A stretch of 64,000 nucleotides of DNA. Origin: Ophiocordyceps camponoti-saundersi (nom. inval.). Its lineage: Eukaryota; Ascomycota; Sordariomycetes; Hypocreales; Ophiocordycipitaceae. A program made the position numbers and the translations under genes. Below the pieces are notes generated by a model, which did not search any database, was not told the origin of the DNA, and saw only the letters and a program-made list of their open reading frames with translations. How positions within the stretch are numbered: position 1 is the stretch's first letter; each line of letters begins with the position of its first letter. Of the stretch, positions 22,829 through 32,675 are shown in pieces. The stretch spans positions 166,730 through 230,729 of the forward strand of contig PDHQ01000031.1 of assembly GCA_003339415.1 (NCBI GenBank). The letters run 5' to 3'.

Positions 22829-25800
22829 ATGCCGGATAAGGGATGCGACCAAGACTGGGAAATGGCCGAGTCAGTACGGAGATCGTCTTCCACAGAACGG
22901 TGTCAGTCGCACAACGGCGGCCCGACCCGGCAGCGGGAGCTCAAGAAGGGGGTTTCCGTCGAGCAGGCCACAGCCGAGTTTGCAAATCTTGAGCGCCAAC
23001 TCAGCCGCAGAGACGGGAGGAAAGGGAATGTCGATGTTGACGTCGAGAAGGCGGCCGTCGACGGTGGCGAGTCCGACGACAGCGCCGTCTTGGACCTCGA
23101 GACGACACTTCGCTGTGGCCTCGACTCTGGAAGTCGGGCCAAGCACATCGGCGTTTGCTGGGACGGGCTGACGGTCAGGGGCGTCGCCAGCACGGCCAAC
23201 TACGTCCAGACGCTGCCGTACGCCATCTTGCGGCTGTTCGACGTCGTCACCCCCGTTCTGCGGCTCGCGGGCCTCTGCGGGAAGCCGACCGAGTCGACGC
23301 TTCTGCGCGGCCTCGCGGGCGTGTGCCGGCCCGGCGAGATGGTCCTGGTCCTGGGCAAGCCGGGCGCCGGCTGTTCGACGCTGCTCCGGACCGTGGCCAA
23401 TCAGCGCCGCGGCTTCACGGCCGTCGAGGGCGATGTGCGGTACGGACCGTGGTCGGCGGCCGAGTTTGGGCGGCGCTTCCGCGGCGAGGCCGTGTACAAC
23501 GCCGAGGACGACGCTCATCTGGCGACGCTGACGGTGGAACAGACGCTGAGCTTCGCCTTGTATCTGGCCATGCCTACGGCGACGGCCGGTACCCGGCGGC
23601 GCGTGCTGGACACGCTGCTGCGCATGTTCAACATGGAGCACGCGCGGTCGACGGCCGTGGGCGACGCCTATGTCCGGGGCCTGTCGGGCGGCGAGCGGCG
23701 GCGCGTGTCCATCGCCGAGATGATGCTGACCCGTGCCTGCGTGCTGTGCTGGGACAACAGTACGCGTGGCCTGGACGCCAGCACCGCCCTCGACTTTGTG
23801 CGCTCGCTGCGCGTTCAGACGGACCTCTACCAGACGGCGACGCTCGTCTCGCTGTACCAGGCGTCCGAGAGCATCTACCGCCTCTTCGACCGCGTCCTGG
23901 TGTTGGCCGAGGGCCGCCAGGTCTACTTTGGTTCGACCGCCGACGCCCGCGCCTACTTTGAAGGCCTCGGCTTCGCGCCGAGCCCACGGCAGACGACGGC
24001 CGACTACCTGGTCGCCTGCGCCGACGGACGGCTCGGCCCCGACGCGCTGAGCGACGCCTTTCGCCACTCCGAGGCGGCGGCGCGTCTCGACGACGACTTG
24101 GCCGCCTATCGCGCGGCCGACTTCACGGACGAGCGGCGGCGCCCGGCTTTTCGCGCCGCCGTCAGGGACGCCCAACGCGGGGCGGCGGCCCGGTCCGCTT
24201 ACAGGGCCGGCTTTCGGCTGCAGCTCTGGGCTCTCGCCCGGCGGCAGTTCGCCCTCAAGCTGCAGGATCGTTTCAACCTGGTACTCTCGTGGGTGCGCAG
24301 CATCATCATCGCCCTCGTCCTCGGCACGCTCTTTCGAAACCTCGGTCGCACATCGGCCAGTGCTTTCGGCCGCGGCGGTCTGCTCTTCGTCTCGCTGTTC
24401 TTCAACGCCCTGCAGGCCTTTTCCGAGCTCGGCATCACGATGCTGGGCCGCGCCGTGGTGGACAAGCACGGGGCGTACGCCTTGCATCGGCCGTCGGCCC
24501 TCTGGATCGCCCAGCTGGCTGTCGACCAGGCGTTTGCCGCTACCGAGATCCTGGCCTTTAGCATCATCGTCTATCTCATGACGGGGCTCGTCCGCGACGC
24601 CGGTGCCTTCTTTACCTTTTACTTGCTGATGTTGTCGGGCAACGTGGCCATGACGCTCGTCTTTCGCATCATCGGCTGTCTCAGTCGCGACTTTGACCGG
24701 GCTATACGCATCGCTATTGTTGTCATCACTCTCTTCGTCACCACGTCAGGCTACATCGTCCAGTACGAGGCGGAGAAGCCGTGGCTGCGGTGGATGCTGT
24801 GGATCAACGTGCTGGGCCTCATCTTCGGTGCCCTGATGGAGAATGAGTTCGGCCGGATCGACCTCGTCTGCGCGGCCGACTCACTCATACCATCCGGTCC
24901 GGGCTACGACGACATCCGCCATCAGGTTTGCACGCTGCCGGGGTCGAGGCCGGGAACGCTCGACGTCCGCGGAAGCGACTATATTGCCCAGGCTTTCTCC
25001 TATCGGACCGGCGACCTGTGGCGCAACTGGGGAATCGTCGTCGCCATCATCGTCGCCTTTCTTTTGCTCAACGTCGTAGCGGGCGAGCTGGTCCGCTTCA
25101 ACGGCGGCGGCGGCGGCTCTGCTCGCGTCTCCCTGCGCCCGAGCCGGAAACGTCGAGCCCTCAACGAGCGGCTGGCCGTGTCCCGGCGCGAGACCGAAGA
25201 GCATATCATGGACGGTCCCAAGATGATGCCTTCCGTAATGCCGGTCGAGAGCGTTCTGACGTGGGAGGGCCTCACCTACGACGTGCCGACGGCCGGCGGC
25301 GGTACGCAAAGGCTGCTCGCCGGCATCGACGGTTTTGTACGGGCGGGCGAGCTGACGGCGCTCATGGGCGCGTCGGGCGCAGGCAAGACGACGCTCCTGG
25401 ACGTGCTGGCGGCTCGCAAGACGGTCGGCGTCGTCGGCGGCTCCGTCGTCGGTCATCGAGGGCACCGGGGCCGGGCCACGGCCTACGCCGAGCAGCAGGA
25501 CGTTCACGAGCCGACGCAGACGGTGCGCGAGGCGCTGTGCTTCTCGGCCGACCTGCGACAACCGCGCGGGATCTCGCGGGAGGAGCGACACGCCTACGTC
25601 GAACACGTCCTCGCCATGCTGGAGATGGAGCCGCTCGCGGACTGCCTCGTCGGCACGGGCCTCAGCGTCGAGGAGCGCAAACGCGTCACCATCGGCGTCG
25701 AGCTGGCCGCCCGTCCCGAGCTTCTGCTCTTCCTCGACGAGCCGACGTCCGGACTCGACAGCCAGGGCGCGCTCAACACGATCCGCCTCCTCCGGAAGCT

Positions 25801-27213
25801 GGCGGCGGCGGGCCAGGCCATTCTCTGCACCGTCCACCAGCCCGACGCCGCCCTCTTCGCCCTCTTCGACCGGCTGCTCCTGATGCAGCGCGGGGGCCGG
25901 GTCGTCTACTTCGGCGACATCGGCCCGGACGCCATCGCCGTCCGGGCTTACTTTTCTCGTTACGGGGCCGAGCCGGCGCCTACGGATAACGTGGCGGAGT
26001 TTATGCTCGAGGCCATCGGTGTCGGAGGCGATGACGGCACGCGCGTCGGCCGTCGCGACTGGGCCGATTTGTGGGATGAGAGCCCCGAGCGGGCGGTCGT
26101 TGCTCAGACGGTGGCGAGGATGATTCGGAGGGAGGGAGATGCCGTCGCCGCCGCCGCCGCCTCTTCGCGTCCCGCCGCGGGAAGGAAGACGGCGACGTCG
26201 ACGATGAATCAGTTTCGGGTTGTCAGCGTCCGGGCGTGTCGCGCCCTGTGGCGGTCGCCGGATTACGTCGTCACCAGGCTGTTCGGCCAGGTTGCCGTGG
26301 CGCTGGCCACGGGACTGGCGTACCTCGGCCTCGACGACTCGCGCGCCTCGCTGCAGAACACCGTCTTCATCATGTTCCAGGTGACGGTCGTGCCGGCGCT
26401 GGTGATGAGCCAGGTAGGAATCCTCTTCCAGGCCAGGAGGGCCATCTTCTTCCGCGAGAGGGCCGCGGGCATGTACACGGCCGGGGTATTCGCGGCCGCC
26501 ATGGCGACGGCCGAGGTCCCCATCTCCCTCCTCTGCGGGTGTCTATTCTTCATCTGTCTCTACCTCGCACCCGGTCTTTCCCTCGCGCCGTCTAGGGCGG
26601 GATACCAGTTCCTCATGATCTTGGCGACGGAGACGTTCGCCTCCACCCTGGGACAGGCGATGGCGTCTCTCACGCCGTCGGCTCGGATCATGGCGCAGGT
26701 CGATCCGCTCGTCATCACCATCCTCGCTCTCTTCTGCGGCGTCACCATCCCCGCCACGCAGATGCCGTCCTTTTGGCGCTCTTGGCTTCTCCCCCTCGAC
26801 CCCTTATCCCATCTCATCAGCGGCATGGTCACGACGGCGCTCGCCGGCCTGCCCGTCCGGTGTCAGTCTCAGGAGTTGAATCGCTTCTCTGCACCCGAGA
26901 ACTCAACCTGCGGCTCTTACATGGAGAGCTTCTTCTCCAGAGGGGGGGCTGGATACATCGTCTCTGGCGACGTCGTCTCTTGCGAGTATTGTGCTTTCAA
27001 GGTTGGGGATGAGTTTTTCGGGCCCTTGGCTATGTCCTTTGTCGATCGGTGGAAGGATCTGGGTATCTTTGCTGCGTTTACCGTCAGCAATCTTGTTATT
27101 ATCTTCCTTGCGGTTGGTTATCCCCCCCCTTTTTTTTTCCTTTTCAGGGGGAGAAGGATATCATTGACTGACGAGATTTACAGAGTCGATTTCTCAACTT
27201 TGCCAAACGATGA
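22829..27213 (+). CDS. PDR-type ABC transporter (ABC-G)
   Basis: Exon 1 is 22829-27112; a proposed last exon is 27184-27213, giving about 1437 aa. A full-size pump in the NBD-TMD-NBD-TMD order of fungal pleiotropic drug resistance proteins, expected in the plasma membrane. NBD1 has the atypical fungal Walker A GKPGAGCST (about residue 176), signature LSGGERRRVSIAE (about 285) and Walker B with NSTRGLDAST. NBD2 has canonical GASGAGKTT (about 847), LSVEERKRVTIGVEL (about 945) and LLFLDEPTSGLD. Six-span bundles follow each NBD. The open frame runs on past 27112 into poly-Pro/poly-Phe and an N gap, which is not credible. A weak donor (GTTGGT) and a TTTACAG acceptor (intron 27113-27183) give a short basic end, SRFLNFAKR. 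Substrate unknown. Confidence 0.9.
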
Positions 27214-27246
27214 GGAATCGAACCCTTTCCCCTCCTTTTCCTTTGT

Positions 27247-27284
<38 letters not shown>

Positions 27285-28264
27285 TCTCCTCTTTTTTTTT
27301 TTCTCTTTTCTCTTTCTATTTTTTTTTTTTATTTTTTATCTTATNNNNNNNNNNTTTTTTTTTCTGTTTCGGGGGGGAGAGGGATCTTCGCCCGCCGCGA
27401 TTTTCCCAGTCCATTTCTCAAATTTTTCCAACCCTGCGGAACCCAACCCCTTCCCCCCCTTTTTCTTTTTTCCCCCCCCCCCCCCCCCCCTCTCTGTTTT
27501 ATACTGTGATTTGGCTTCTTTTTTCTTATACTCCCTCGTTGTGATAATTTTCTTTTACGTATCTGACTTGGATGATTCTAAAAATAGGATGGATATAAGA
27601 GTGTGAGGCAGTCAGTTATCCTCTGACTTGTTGATGGAAGGAAGACGCTGGTAGATAGACTAGACTATTTATTACTGTTTCATTTGTTGGCTGTTTATAT
27701 CCTGTATGTAAAGGAACAAGATACAATAAACGAAAGACTGGTTTTCCTTGCTGCTGTCTTGCTTGTTACCCTCTATGATGGTGTAATCCCATGTGTAAGA
27801 ACGACCTACGAGGGGTTATCAACATGTGTCGTTGGAGGATTCCAGGCCATACACAGTTTCTTTCGTGCCTACTGCCCTTGGAGTGGAAGCCATGTTACTC
27901 TGGGAGTTAATGAAGAGACGTGCCAGATGTTGAAGAAGTCCAATCTCGTGATTCTCTTCAAAGCCCGAGTTGCGGCTTTTGCATCCGTAACGCGGAGTTT
28001 TCTTTCCTTGGACTCTTTGCTTCGTCTTTGTAACTTTGTCGTTGCAGTTGGGAACGTGCCTCACCCGATATCACACTACTAGACATCATCTTGTCAGGAA
28101 ACCAACTACCATCGTCTAGGCACACATGGAGATGTAAGCTCTCTGTTGAGAAAGGGGTCAAAGCGGTCGATGCTAGAACATCAACCTCCATAAGCTTCCA
28201 AACAACAGCAACCAGTCCCTACAATCCAACACGAAGAAAAACCCCATCACTTCACCCCCTTCAC
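27214..28264. other. 3' flank of ABC gene and spacer
   Basis: Contains the gap region described separately, then about 750 bp of ordinary sequence. A 132-codon open frame (27684-28082) has no recognisable feature and is not called. Confidence 0.55.
27248..27500. repeat. poly-C tract, N gap and degraded duplicate
   Basis: Poly-C at 27248-27282, T-rich sequence, ten Ns at 27345-27354, then a block (about 27404-27490) resembling 27184-27250 with many changes to C, ending in another poly-C run. Probably an assembly artefact. Confidence 0.7.
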
Positions 28265-28940
28265 TCACTCCTCCTCCTCCTCCTCCTCATCCTCCTCCCT
28301 CCTCCCCTCAAGATCCCTCCTCGCATGCGCCTCAAGCCGACAACTATGCCAAGGACCCCTCCCATCAGACGCAAACGAAGCACCAACACCACAAACCCTC
28401 ATCCCACGAGTAAAGTAAACTCGCAACGGCCCGGGAAACCTCCCCCTCATCGGATCGCGATCCGGAGGGAAAGTCCGGCCGTCGTATCGCAACGGATGCT
28501 CCCACAGCGCCTTCCCGTCCCTACAGCCGGGATTGAGCTCCAGAAGCTTCGGCTCGGAGGTTAGGTTGAAGGGACGCGGGTAGCCGCTTCGGCCTGGGAT
28601 TGTGGTGTTCATGGCGCGGACTTGGCCTTTTAGCTTGTGCTTTACTATGAAGCCGTATGATGTCTCGCCGCTGTTGTCGTTGCCGGATCGGCATATGTAG
28701 ACGTTTTTATGCTTTTCGTTTTGGGGTTTTTCTTGCGTGTCAGTTTCTCTCTTTTTTGCTTTGCTTCTTCATCCTTGGCTTCTTCTTGGTTGCTGAAGAA
28801 AAGGGGGGGGGGGGGGGGCATACCTGTGTTTCTTCTTCAGCCTCCTTTAATAGCAAGGCTGGATCGATTTTACCCGGCAGTTGAGACGAGGCAAAGACGG
28901 CGAGGACGAGGAGGAGAAACGAGCTGTAGGAAACCATCAT
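28265..28940 (-). CDS. secreted RNase-T1-fold-like protein, catalytic His lost
   Basis: Two exons, 28940-28824 and 28711-28265, give about 187 aa. A signal peptide (MMVSYSSFLLLVLAVFASSQ) precedes a domain with four Cys (46, 102, 146, 163). Its order of marks, GYPRPFN, LWEHPL, GPLRVYF, CGVG and HSC, matches the layout of guanyl-specific RNases of the T1/N1 group. Glu110 and Arg136 stand where the catalytic Glu and Arg would be. The first His position is Arg85 and the late His is absent, so RNase activity is doubtful. Such RNase-like secreted proteins occur as effectors in other fungi. The tail is a Glu run encoded by a GAG repeat. The intron (GTATGC donor, 112 nt, poly-G inside) may use the GAAAAG acceptor at 28712; the donor CCG|GTAAAA with CGCAAG is an alternative. 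A TATA box lies upstream. Confidence 0.6.
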
Positions 28941-29054
28941 GAACAGATTCAAAGAGTTGGTGTTTTTTTTTCTTCTTCTTCTGTGAGTCAAGTTGTGAAT
29001 AGAGTTGTGCTTGAGTTGTTGGACTGGACCTTTAGAAGCTGGGATTCGGTCGTC

Positions 29055-29061
29055 TTTTATA
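29055..29061 (-). promoter_or_regulatory. TATA box, RNase-like gene
   Basis: TATAAAA on the minus strand, about 115 bp before the ATG at 28940. Confidence 0.6.
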
Positions 29062-29192
29062 ACCTTGGTTCCGTGTATGTAGAACATGCGTGTACAGCTT
29101 CGTCTATTCCTGATTCTCTTACGCCCTCCAACTCTCTATTTTTATAAGCACATGCAGGGAGATCATGTAAGGAAAAAAGCTACATTCGTGGG

Positions 29193-29398
29193 CACTGGTA
29201 GAGTTGACAAAAGTTCTCCTCGATCCTACCGCCATCCTGAGCTTCATTGCAACTCTGATCAACTCTCCGAGCCCTGAAAGACACAGAGGGAAGACATTGT
29301 AAGGCAGACTGGTCACTGTTAGAGTTAGCAAGGCTTCTCTTCCGTCCTACCACGATCCTATGTATGTATGTAAGTTGTCTTGCAACTCTGGTCAACTT
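29193..29398. repeat. imperfect direct repeat, about 75 bp, 120 bp period
   Basis: Both copies share, in order, TAGAGTT, TTCTC, TCCTACC, ATCCT and TTGCAACTCTG followed by TCAACT. Copy 2 carries an inserted TATGTATG stretch. Confidence 0.7.
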
Positions 29399-29861
29399 GC
29401 AATGATTCGACTTGACAACCAGATGGTGAAGACACCATTGTCTAGCAGACCTCGTCTAGCAGACCCGTCTCAGACGAAGCAACTTGTCAAGGTAGAAAGT
29501 CCACCCTAAAAACAGCTCCTGTGCCACCCATATGTATGAGCCATCCACGTGAGCCTGACATCCGAGCCGTAGGGTTCGACAACTTATCAAAGTTCACAAG
29601 GTTAAAAGGAGTCGTGAAGGAATCCGGTAATGCAGCCGCCAAGTTTCCGACCCCGTTTCACAGACGACATCCACGTCCACAAGAGCCGGAAGCGGAACAG
29701 GAATACAGATACATGTGTAGGTTGCACATAGGTAGACTCATGGACACATATGTACGTATAGTACCTCCATGTTAAGGAGGTATGTATGCATGTATGTATG
29801 CATGTCCTTGACGCAAACTCGGTATGGCTGACGCCTGTGGCAACATCAGCATACATACAAA

Positions 29862-31283
29862 TCATTGGCCGTACTGAATCCCCAGCCCGACACTCCCTTC
29901 CTCCGTCCTCATCTTCTTCGCCGGGCTGCCCTGATCGCGCTTGCTAGATCCTGGTGCGTTTGACATGAGCCGTGTCTGCAGCCTGACGGACGAATCCGGG
30001 TCGAAGCGCTGTCGGCGAAGCAACTCGGTAGCCGCCCGGCTAGCATGGCTGTCTGATATTCGGTGGCCGTCATCGTCGTTGTCGTCGTCGTCATCATCAT
30101 CGTCGTCGTCGTCATCGTCGTCGTCAGCTTCTTCTTCGTCGCGACGCCGGCGCCGTTTTTGCTCCACATGCAAGTTCCCAGACCGTGCCGCTGCCGTCGC
30201 CGCAGCCGCCGCCGCCGCCGACTCGACGGCCTGCCGGGCGAGCTCCTCGTTGTCGTCAGCGGAAATAGTGCTCTCGCGTCGACGATGCCGGTACCGCGGC
30301 GGCTCCGTTTGCGGCACGAGCTCAACCGACGGCAGTAGGGTCGGGTCGCGGATGCGGCCGCGTGGCGTCGTCGGTAGCGATGACATGGACTGGGCGTTGC
30401 GGTTATGCCTGGCGACGGCCGCTGCCGGACGCTGCAGATGTTGTTGATGATGAAGAAGAAGCTGTTGCTGGGACGAGTTGGGAGTATACGAGGTGCTGTA
30501 GCTGTGGTGCTGATTCGCGGCCTGGAGCAGCGCCGATAAGTTGTAGTCGGCTGCCTCAGAACGCTGAAGCGGGATGACGCGTTGTCGAGGCGTAGGAGGC
30601 AATTGAGACCTGGGCGTATGCAAGATGCCGCCCGGGCTGCGAAGTTGGTGGAAATGCTCGCGGTTCTCGCCGATGCGGTTGAGCAGCACTTCCTTCTCCT
30701 CCCTCAATGTCGCCGTGTCCCCCGTCGTCTTGCGGATAAGCTTCATCCCGGTCTGTAGGCGGAGACTAAGTGAGCGATTTTCGCGCACCACTCGGTCATA
30801 ATCGTGCCTGAGCCGCAGATAACGGTCATCGGACGCGGCGCTGAGTTCGCGCCTAGCCTGGCGTGACATTTCGGCCTGGCCAAGTGCGTCTAGCTCGCGG
30901 CGTACCATTTCGTACTCAACGGCGGCCCGCTTCGAATCGTTCTCCGATCGCAAGGAGAGCAAATCGAACTTGACCCGATCTCTATCCGCATCGTGCCTCA
31001 GCTTCTCGATCTCGGCAACCAACGACTGAACGAGGGCGCGCAGCCGCTCGACCGACGCCACTATCACCTCCTCCGGCGTCGGAAGCTCCAGGGGCTGGGA
31101 GACGACGAAAGCCGGCGGCGGCCCAGGGGCGGGAACTTGCGTCGACGGCGGCGTTAACGACGACGGGATCACGGCAGGCGATGCTGGCACTTCAGTCGAG
31201 GGAAGAGTCGCTTGCGAGAGGATTTCGTCGACGTCTTCGGCGATGGCCACTTGCGTAAGGGCCTCGTCCGGGGCCGCAGCCAT
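29862..31283 (-). CDS. coiled-coil protein with acidic tract, function unknown
   Basis: A single exon of 473 aa from the ATG at 31283; upstream in-frame codons lack an ATG and are Pro/His-rich. The N terminus is Pro/Thr-rich. A central charged segment (about residues 75-215, from VERLRALVQSLVAEIEKLRH to GENREHFHQL) looks like a coiled coil. A Gln/His-rich part and short TPR-containing basic motifs (HTPRSQLPPTPRQRV) follow, which could be proline-directed kinase sites. Near the C terminus, RRRRR is followed by an Asp run of about 15 (GTC/ATC repeat at about 30075-30125). KRDQGSPAKKMR is a possible nuclear signal. I do not recognise the family; a nuclear or cytoskeletal role is a guess. Confidence 0.75.
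   Translation of the reverse strand: MAAAPDEALTQVAIAEDVDEILSQATLPSTEVPASPAVIPSSLTPPSTQVPAPGPPPAFVVSQPLELPTPEEVIVASVERLRALVQSLVAEIEKLRHDADRDRVKFDLLSLRSENDSKRAAVEYEMVRRELDALGQAEMSRQARRELSAASDDRYLRLRHDYDRVVRENRSLSLRLQTGMKLIRKTTGDTATLREEKEVLLNRIGENREHFHQLRSPGGILHTPRSQLPPTPRQRVIPLQRSEAADYNLSALLQAANQHHSYSTSYTPNSSQQQLLLHHQQHLQRPAAAVARHNRNAQSMSSLPTTPRGRIRDPTLLPSVELVPQTEPPRYRHRRRESTISADDNEELARQAVESAAAAAAATAAARSGNLHVEQKRRRRRDEEEADDDDDDDDDDDDDDDNDDDGHRISDSHASRAATELLRRQRFDPDSSVRLQTRLMSNAPGSSKRDQGSPAKKMRTEEGSVGLGIQYGQ
30075..30125. repeat. trinucleotide repeat encoding poly-Asp
   Basis: GTC/ATC repeats within the coiled-coil gene, read as Asp codons on the minus strand. Confidence 0.85.
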
Positions 31284-32675
31284 TGCCGGAGCTTGACGAT
31301 TGATTGATTGTACGTGATCGATGCCGAGAGGGATAGAGATAGAGAGAGGACGAGAAGGGGGGGGGGGGAAGGATGATGACTGATGATGATGACTGACGTC
31401 GGTCAATACCACGTGACGTATGAAAAGAGTTTTCCGGCTTAAAATAGTATGAAAAGAAGAGCGGGATTAAAAAGCCGTGCGTAGTAAGAAGGAGTAAAGA
31501 GAAAGAAAGAGAAAGAGAGAGGGAGAGAGAGAGGGAGGGCCAGAGGGAAATGATGGTAGAAAAAGAAGAAGACAGAAGCGCAAGTCGAGAGGCTGGCGCA
31601 ATTGTCAGTCTATACTCTATATGTATGGGTGACGGATTCGGCCGAGGCGAGGTGGGCAGAGAGGGTCTTGGAAGGTGGTCCTTTGGGGGGGGGGAAGAGA
31701 CTGACTGAGGCATGTTTATGTAATCCTTGATCACAGCCTTCTGACCTCACCTCTTGACCTCACCTTTTCCCCTCACTTTTTCAGAGCTTCAGAGGTAGCT
31801 TCTAGGCTCGCCAACGTGAGTATAGATAAACATACAAATATAATAACAGATACCCATGTATGTAGTTCATAACAACAACACTTGGTCTACGAATCTATAA
31901 ACATAAACAGTAAGGTGTGATTTCGTCTGGCCTGGCTCTGATCGTGAGATCGGCGCGGAAGGGGGGGCGTTGATCCGGCCATCATATTCCTGATCCTTCT
32001 AATCCTAATCCTTCGAATTTCCTTCCTCTCCCTTTAGTGGCGGGCTCACTATGAGACTACCTATGTAGCTTCGACAACGACGCGAATAACCACCATCAAA
32101 CCTCGCGCCTCAACCCACAAGACTTAGCAACAGCAGTCGAAAAATGGCAATCTTGAATCACCTCGACTGACTACTATATCCAAACTACGTGTGTCCCGAA
32201 GACGAAAGATCAGATAGAGGAGAAAACAAAAAGCAAAGAGGAACAATACGTCCGGACTAGAAACCATCAGCGCTAAGGCAACTCCCGAGACAGAGTACGC
32301 TACGTGGCCGAGAGAACTCAGTACTAGAGATGAGATGCAGAGCGAACAATCATGAGATGAAATGACCTGATTGGGCAGCAAAAGGAAGTCCGATCAGTGT
32401 GGCGTAACTCTCGAAAAAGAGAAAAACCGCCTGACGCCATGTGGCCTGCGTCGATATCACGAGCTTGGGGAGAGCCATCCGTTCCCCCTTTTCCGCACCA
32501 GTCCCATCACAAGTGCTTCGTAGCCTCGCAGAAGCAAATTCCAAGTCTCCATGACTGTTGCCCTCCATTCAGGGGGGGGCACTGTAATCAACTCGTACAC
32601 TGGTCTGATAATACAACACTGTGGCTGTCTCTTACAAACATACTGAAGCCATCCTGTAGCCGCCTAGCACTTCAC
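31284..32675. other. intergenic region
   Basis: 1.4 kb. The part next to 31283 is a pyrimidine-rich (minus strand) leader with GA-type repeats at 31500-31540 and a CACGTG site at 31410. No gene is supported in 31740-32675. Confidence 0.55.

Larger units (their letters stand above)
28941..29861. other. intergenic with imperfect direct repeat
   Basis: Holds the promoter of the RNase-like gene, an imperfect tandem duplication (29193-29263 and 29313-29398) and TATG repeats (29361-29372, 29779-29801). No gene seen. Confidence 0.6.

Noticed and set aside
22871..24487. 538-codon minus-strand open frame
   Set aside because: Antisense shadow of the GC-rich ABC transporter NBD1 region; composition is His/Gln/Arg-rich without domains.
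24881..25989. 318-codon minus and 353-codon plus open frames
   Set aside because: Both overlap the ABC transporter NBD2 in other frames; no motifs.
27113..27544. ABC transporter extension to 1571 residues
   Set aside because: The tail is poly-Pro/poly-Phe through homopolymers and an N gap; a spliced short end is more plausible.
27684..28082. 132-codon plus-strand frame
   Set aside because: Starts without a proper context, mixed composition, no motif, no supporting splice pattern.
29941..30447. 168-codon Ser-rich plus-strand frame
   Set aside because: Antisense of the poly-Asp and Arg-rich parts of the coiled-coil gene.
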